DNA of 8,202 bases, taken from Dehalococcoidia bacterium (GTDB lineage: Bacteria; Chloroflexota; Dehalococcoidia; UBA3495). The position numbers and the translations under genes were made by a program. The stretch lies in NCBI GenBank assembly GCA_002730485.1, contig PCAH01000030.1, forward strand, positions 1 through 8,202. Direction: 5' to 3'. Below, piece by piece: positions 5,726-8,202 of the stretch; within the stretch, counting starts at the first letter, position 1; each line of letters starts with the position of its first letter. The notes beneath the pieces were generated by a model, which was not told where the DNA came from, made no database searches, and saw only the letters and a program-made list of their open reading frames with translations.

Positions 5726-6469
5726 TTGATCGGCCTGACCACCCAAAGAAACCGCATGCCCCACGAGCTGTCAGGTGGTCAGCAGCAACGCGTGGCCTTG
5801 GGCCGAGCTTTGGCTCCCCAGCCAGAGGTACTGCTGCTGGACGAACCGTTCTCCAACCTGGACCCCAAACTAAGGGAACAGGTGCGGCGCGATGTGCTCA
5901 ACATCCTGAAAGCCAGCAACACCACCGCGATATTCGTGACCCATGACCAAGAAGAGGCCCTGTTCGTTGGCGACGTCGTCGCGGTGATGAACGGCGGTAA
6001 AGTGGAACAGACCGGCTCTCCAGAGTCGATCTTCCACCATCCGGTTACCAAATTCGTGGCCCAGTTCATCGGCATGGTGGATTTCCTGCCTGCCCAACAC
6101 GACAATGGTTCCCTCCATACTGAAGTCGGCTCCATAGACTGGCCGGAGATGGATGCCGCCGCGTTGGTGGACCTAAACGCCAATGGTCACAGTCAGATCG
6201 AGATGATGGTCAGGCCAGATTGCTTGGACTGCCAACCCTCAGATGAAGGAACCGGGATTGTAGTTGAACGAGAGTTCCGCGGAGCCTTCTACCTCTATAA
6301 AGTCGAGCTTCCCTCGGGCGCTACGGTTCGGTGCCTACTCTCCCATACCTTTGAATTTGCCCTGGGTACCAAGGTTACAGTGACTCTCCGTGACGGCCAC
6401 CATCTGCGTCCTTTCGTAGGCGACCAACTGGTGACCGTGCCGCATACCGCAACCGCAGCCGGTCATTAA
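5726..6469 (+). CDS. fbpC: Ferric iron ABC transporter ATPase, C-terminal fragment (frameshifted)
   Basis: This continues the ATPase of 5325-5723 after a one-base frameshift. The TTG at 5726 is an internal Leu codon, not a real start; genuine homology already begins at IDEVLE (5708). Numbered from that TTG, the ABC signature LSGGQ is at 15-19, Walker B VLLLDE at 35-40, the D-loop SNLDP follows directly, and the switch His is H73 in VTHDQEEAL. From about residue 130 comes a C-terminal TOBE-like regulatory domain (MMVRPDCLDC through VTLRDGHHLRPF), as in FbpC and related importers. Restored, the protein would be about 381 residues, normal for the family. It ends with TAA at 6469, 93 bases before the DtxR-type regulator on the same strand. 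The motifs are all intact, so the break looks recent or artefactual. Confidence 0.9.
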   Translation: MIGLTTQRNRMPHELSGGQQQRVALGRALAPQPEVLLLDEPFSNLDPKLREQVRRDVLNILKASNTTAIFVTHDQEEALFVGDVVAVMNGGKVEQTGSPESIFHHPVTKFVAQFIGMVDFLPAQHDNGSLHTEVGSIDWPEMDAAALVDLNANGHSQIEMMVRPDCLDCQPSDEGTGIVVEREFRGAFYLYKVELPSGATVRCLLSHTFEFALGTKVTVTLRDGHHLRPFVGDQLVTVPHTATAAGH

Positions 6470-6519
6470 TCTTCCAGTTACCCGATCGGCGACCTCGATA
6501 GCCCAATCCAGCAAAACCC

Positions 6520-6551
6520 GACAAGCGCGCATTACGACAAGCGCGCATTAC
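6520..6551 (+). repeat. Perfect tandem repeat, 2 x 16 bp, before the regulator gene
   Basis: The unit GACAAGCGCGCATTAC occurs twice head to tail with no mismatch (6520-6535 and 6536-6551). It ends exactly where the ribosome site AAGGAAG (6552-6558) of the regulator begins. Each unit contains the palindrome GCGCGC. It may be a recent slippage duplication, or paired sites controlling transcription or translation of the regulator. The rest of the 93-base gap after the ATPase stop shows nothing else I can name. Confidence 0.9.
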
Positions 6552-6562
6552 AAGGAAGCCCA

Positions 6563-7324
6563 ATGGCACCTCCTAAGAAACAAAACGGCGGCGGCGAAAA
6601 CGGATCAACCGATGGTGATCTGCGCCTGTCTCCCGGTACCGAGAATTATCTTCTCTGCCTCTACAAGCTATGGGAAGACGACGAAACCCCAACCATCACC
6701 CAACTGACCGACACCCTGCGCCAACTCCCTGAGACAGAGGGATTGGGCACGTCTGTGCCGTCGGTTGCTGGAATGATCCGACGCATGCAACGTCAGACCC
6801 TGGTGGACGTTGGCGCCGATAAGCGTATCCGCTTGACCAAACAGGGATTGGAAGGCGGGGAAGACATTGCCCGTCGGCACCGATTGGCGGAATGGCTGGT
6901 GGTCAAACTTTTGGGCATGGACCTACACCAGGCCCACAACGAGGCCCACCGTCTGGAACACGGTATGTCCCAAGATTTTCAGGAAAAACTGGTTGAGCGG
7001 TTGGATTATCCCAAACGTTCACCCTTTGGTCGTCCGATCCCAGGTTCCGGTGAACCCAAGATGCCAGCCGATGCGCTGACACTGGACACGTCACAGCCTG
7101 GGGTTCCTTATGTGGTGGATCGGATTCCAGAGGAAGATACCCAGTTGCTGCGGTTTCTGGCCGATTCCAACATCGTGCCGGAGCAGCCGATCACTGTGGC
7201 AGAAGCCACTCCATATCTGGGAGTGATGGAAGTCGCCACCAAGCATGACCGTGTATCGATAGATTACAATGTGGCTTGTCAGATAGTGGTTCGCCCCGGC
7301 TCTGCTTCAGCCCCTCTCGAGTAA
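6563..7324 (+). CDS. DtxR/IdeR/MntR-family metal-dependent transcriptional regulator
   Basis: This is a 253-residue three-domain metalloregulator. After a polar 20-residue leader comes the winged helix-turn-helix (about 24-97). It is followed by the dimerisation and metal-binding domain (about 100-165, with RRHRLAEWLVVKLLGMD, EAHRLEHGMS and SPFGRPIPG closely matching DtxR), then an SH3/FeoA-like domain (about 180-246). By eye, the ancillary metal site of DtxR is kept: H106, E110, H125, with E191 and Q194 from the SH3-like domain. The primary site is unusual, with N28 and H129 where DtxR has Met10 and Cys102, and E132 and H133 retained. About eight extra residues (near LPETEGLG, 55-62) lie before the recognition helix. 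The ATG at 6563 has AAGGAAG 4 bases upstream. Expected role: metal-loaded repressor of this transport locus, located with it in one operon. Whether the metal is Fe2+ or Mn2+ is uncertain. Confidence 0.93.
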   Translation: MAPPKKQNGGGENGSTDGDLRLSPGTENYLLCLYKLWEDDETPTITQLTDTLRQLPETEGLGTSVPSVAGMIRRMQRQTLVDVGADKRIRLTKQGLEGGEDIARRHRLAEWLVVKLLGMDLHQAHNEAHRLEHGMSQDFQEKLVERLDYPKRSPFGRPIPGSGEPKMPADALTLDTSQPGVPYVVDRIPEEDTQLLRFLADSNIVPEQPITVAEATPYLGVMEVATKHDRVSIDYNVACQIVVRPGSASAPLE

Positions 7325-7336
7325 TAGCAGTCTTTC

Positions 7337-7356
7337 CAGAAGCTACTCCGCTTCTG
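7337..7356. terminator. Hairpin between convergent genes
   Basis: CAGAAGC (7337-7343) and GCTTCTG (7350-7356) form a perfect 7-base stem with a 6-base loop. It lies 12 bases after the regulator stop and covers the stop codon of the convergent gene (7343-7345). No T-run follows on either strand, so it is not a standard intrinsic terminator, but its place between converging genes suggests a transcript-end structure for one or both. Confidence 0.4.
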
Positions 7357-7912
7357 ATTCGGACGGGGAGAGCGTTTCTCTCACCACAGCCCAACCCTGG
7401 GCCATGGTGCGCTCGGGATACGGGTTCTGTTCACCCTCGCGGAAGACCTTCACCCGAACAAAGATCGGGCCCTTCTGACGCATCACGTCTTCCAGCCCGA
7501 TGAGCAACTCTTCCAGCTTGTCGAACTCGTATGACTTGGCATAGCCGGAACTCATGGCTATCTGTGCCAGGTCGAGATTATCCATTTCCTTGATGGGGAC
7601 GCCAGAAGTGGATGTACTTGCGACGTCGTCGAAGACGAAGTGGACCAGGTTTTCTGGGTTGGACTCCCCAATGGTCGCCAGACCGCCAAGGTTGGTCCGG
7701 AGTGTGGCATCGCAGTCCAACACCAGCACCTTGCCGTCAGGTTGGGCTAATGCCAGTCCCAGGCCCACAGCGGGCGCGCGGTCCATGCAATCAGACAGGT
7801 CAACATCCAGGTCGCGGCGTTCCGATACCTGACTCCAGTCCCTCAGAGCAGATGAGGTGGAGACGACCAACGCATCATTTCGGTGGAAGTTCACCGCCTT
7901 GGTCGCTTCCAT
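7343..7912 (-). CDS. Thiamine-diphosphate-binding (PP) domain protein, degenerate motif
   Basis: From the ATG at 7912 this is 189 residues and resembles the beta (PP-domain) half of sulfopyruvate/phosphonopyruvate decarboxylases such as ComE. APAVGLGLALAQPDGKVLVLD leads into the cofactor motif, then NLGGLATIGESNPENLVHFVFDD, and a C-terminal GPIFVRVKVF strand. The usual GDG is here D66-C67-D68-A69, and the NN/DN end of the motif is D95-D96. Metal and cofactor binding may thus be altered or lost. The PYR-domain partner needed for catalysis in two-subunit enzymes is not in this window. The start is uncertain: the ATG at 7912 (weak GGTGA upstream) fits family starts and overlaps the upstream gene by 38 bases. 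A GTG at 7960 has a stronger AAGGAAGGAG ribosome site but would overlap by 86 bases and add 16 residues. It converges on the regulator, 18 bases away. Confidence 0.78.
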   Translation of the reverse strand: MEATKAVNFHRNDALVVSTSSALRDWSQVSERRDLDVDLSDCMDRAPAVGLGLALAQPDGKVLVLDCDATLRTNLGGLATIGESNPENLVHFVFDDVASTSTSGVPIKEMDNLDLAQIAMSSGYAKSYEFDKLEELLIGLEDVMRQKGPIFVRVKVFREGEQNPYPERTMAQGWAVVRETLSPSESEAE

Positions 7913-8189
7913 CGATGAGATCACCGGTTCCCTCGATCCTGTCCTCCGACGTGTCGTCACTGGAGCTGTTCTCCTTCCTTAGTTGGTAGTTGCCACCGAA
8001 TTTGGCGAACATGTCCCGCCAGACTCCGGTCATCAGATACATTCCCGCAATTATGATGGCCCCGCCAAGAATCCCTGTCAGGATATTTGACGTTTCAAAG
8101 GCCTGAAACATGAGCCAGAAGCCCAAAGCTAAAACGGCATAAGCGCCAACCCGGGGGAATAACCCGCCTTTCATCATACGCCTCGCCAT
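7875..8189 (-). CDS. Small two-helix membrane protein of unknown function
   Basis: I do not recognise this 104-residue protein. It has a basic N-terminus (MARRMMKGGLFPR) and two closely spaced hydrophobic helices, about residues 14-31 (VGAYAVLALGFWLMFQAF) and 36-57 (ILTGILGGAIIIAGMYLM), making a helical hairpin. A hydrophilic, acidic C-terminal tail rich in Ser, Asp, Glu and Gly follows. The basic ends suggest both termini are cytoplasmic. The start is unsure: the ATG at 8189 directly abuts AAGG, too close for good use, while the ATG at 8174 (residue 6) has GAGG 6 bases upstream. The gene overlaps the thiamine-diphosphate-domain gene downstream, implying co-expression, though a shared task is only a guess. 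What precedes it lies beyond the window edge. Confidence 0.68.
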   Translation of the reverse strand: MARRMMKGGLFPRVGAYAVLALGFWLMFQAFETSNILTGILGGAIIIAGMYLMTGVWRDMFAKFGGNYQLRKENSSSDDTSEDRIEGTGDLIDGSDQGGELPPK

Positions 8190-8202
8190 CCTTGGTTTTT
8201 TC

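Noticed and set aside
1..8202. CRISPR arrays, tRNA/rRNA genes, insertion sequences, toxin-antitoxin or phage-defence genes
   Set aside because: No regularly spaced repeats, RNA-gene landmarks, transposase motifs, terminal inverted repeats or defence-type domains were found on either strand.

Overview
The window looks like chromosomal DNA of a free-living bacterium of moderate to high GC content. Genes are tightly packed, GTG and TTG starts are used freely, and an iron-type DtxR regulator is present with no Fur in view. An uncultured Chloroflexota lineage (for example marine SAR202-like) would fit the gene mix, but this is a weak guess: nothing here is taxonomically diagnostic. I see no rRNA, tRNA, CRISPR array, insertion sequence or phage gene.

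The core (about 2276-7324) is a divergent ferric-iron uptake locus. On the minus strand lie a lipoprotein iron-binding protein (fbpA-like, start best at 4912) and, overlapping it by 4 bases, its two-domain permease (fbpB-like). On the plus strand lie the ATPase (fbpC-like) and a DtxR-family metal-dependent repressor. They are separated by an AT-rich control region (4913-5324) holding a TTGACA promoter, short palindromes and a possible attenuator. The obvious model is that the repressor senses cytoplasmic Fe2+ (or Mn2+) and shuts down both arms. Both the permease and the ATPase are interrupted by a one-base frameshift (near 3380 and 5706), so as written the transporter would not be made. The binding protein and regulator read through intact.

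Left of the permease, on the same strand, are an intact metal-dependent amidohydrolase (TTG start at 2212), an unrecognised 124-residue protein 5 bases after it, and a small one-domain cupin with its own likely promoter. On the right edge, converging on the regulator, is a minus-strand pair: a small two-helix membrane protein, and overlapping it a single-domain protein resembling the cofactor-binding half of thiamine-diphosphate decarboxylases, with a degenerate cofactor motif.

I do not see a convincing new multi-gene system. The observations most worth checking are the paired frameshifts in one transporter, the unusual primary metal-site residues of the DtxR protein, the perfect 16-base tandem repeat abutting its ribosome binding site, and the orphan, degenerate thiamine-diphosphate domain.
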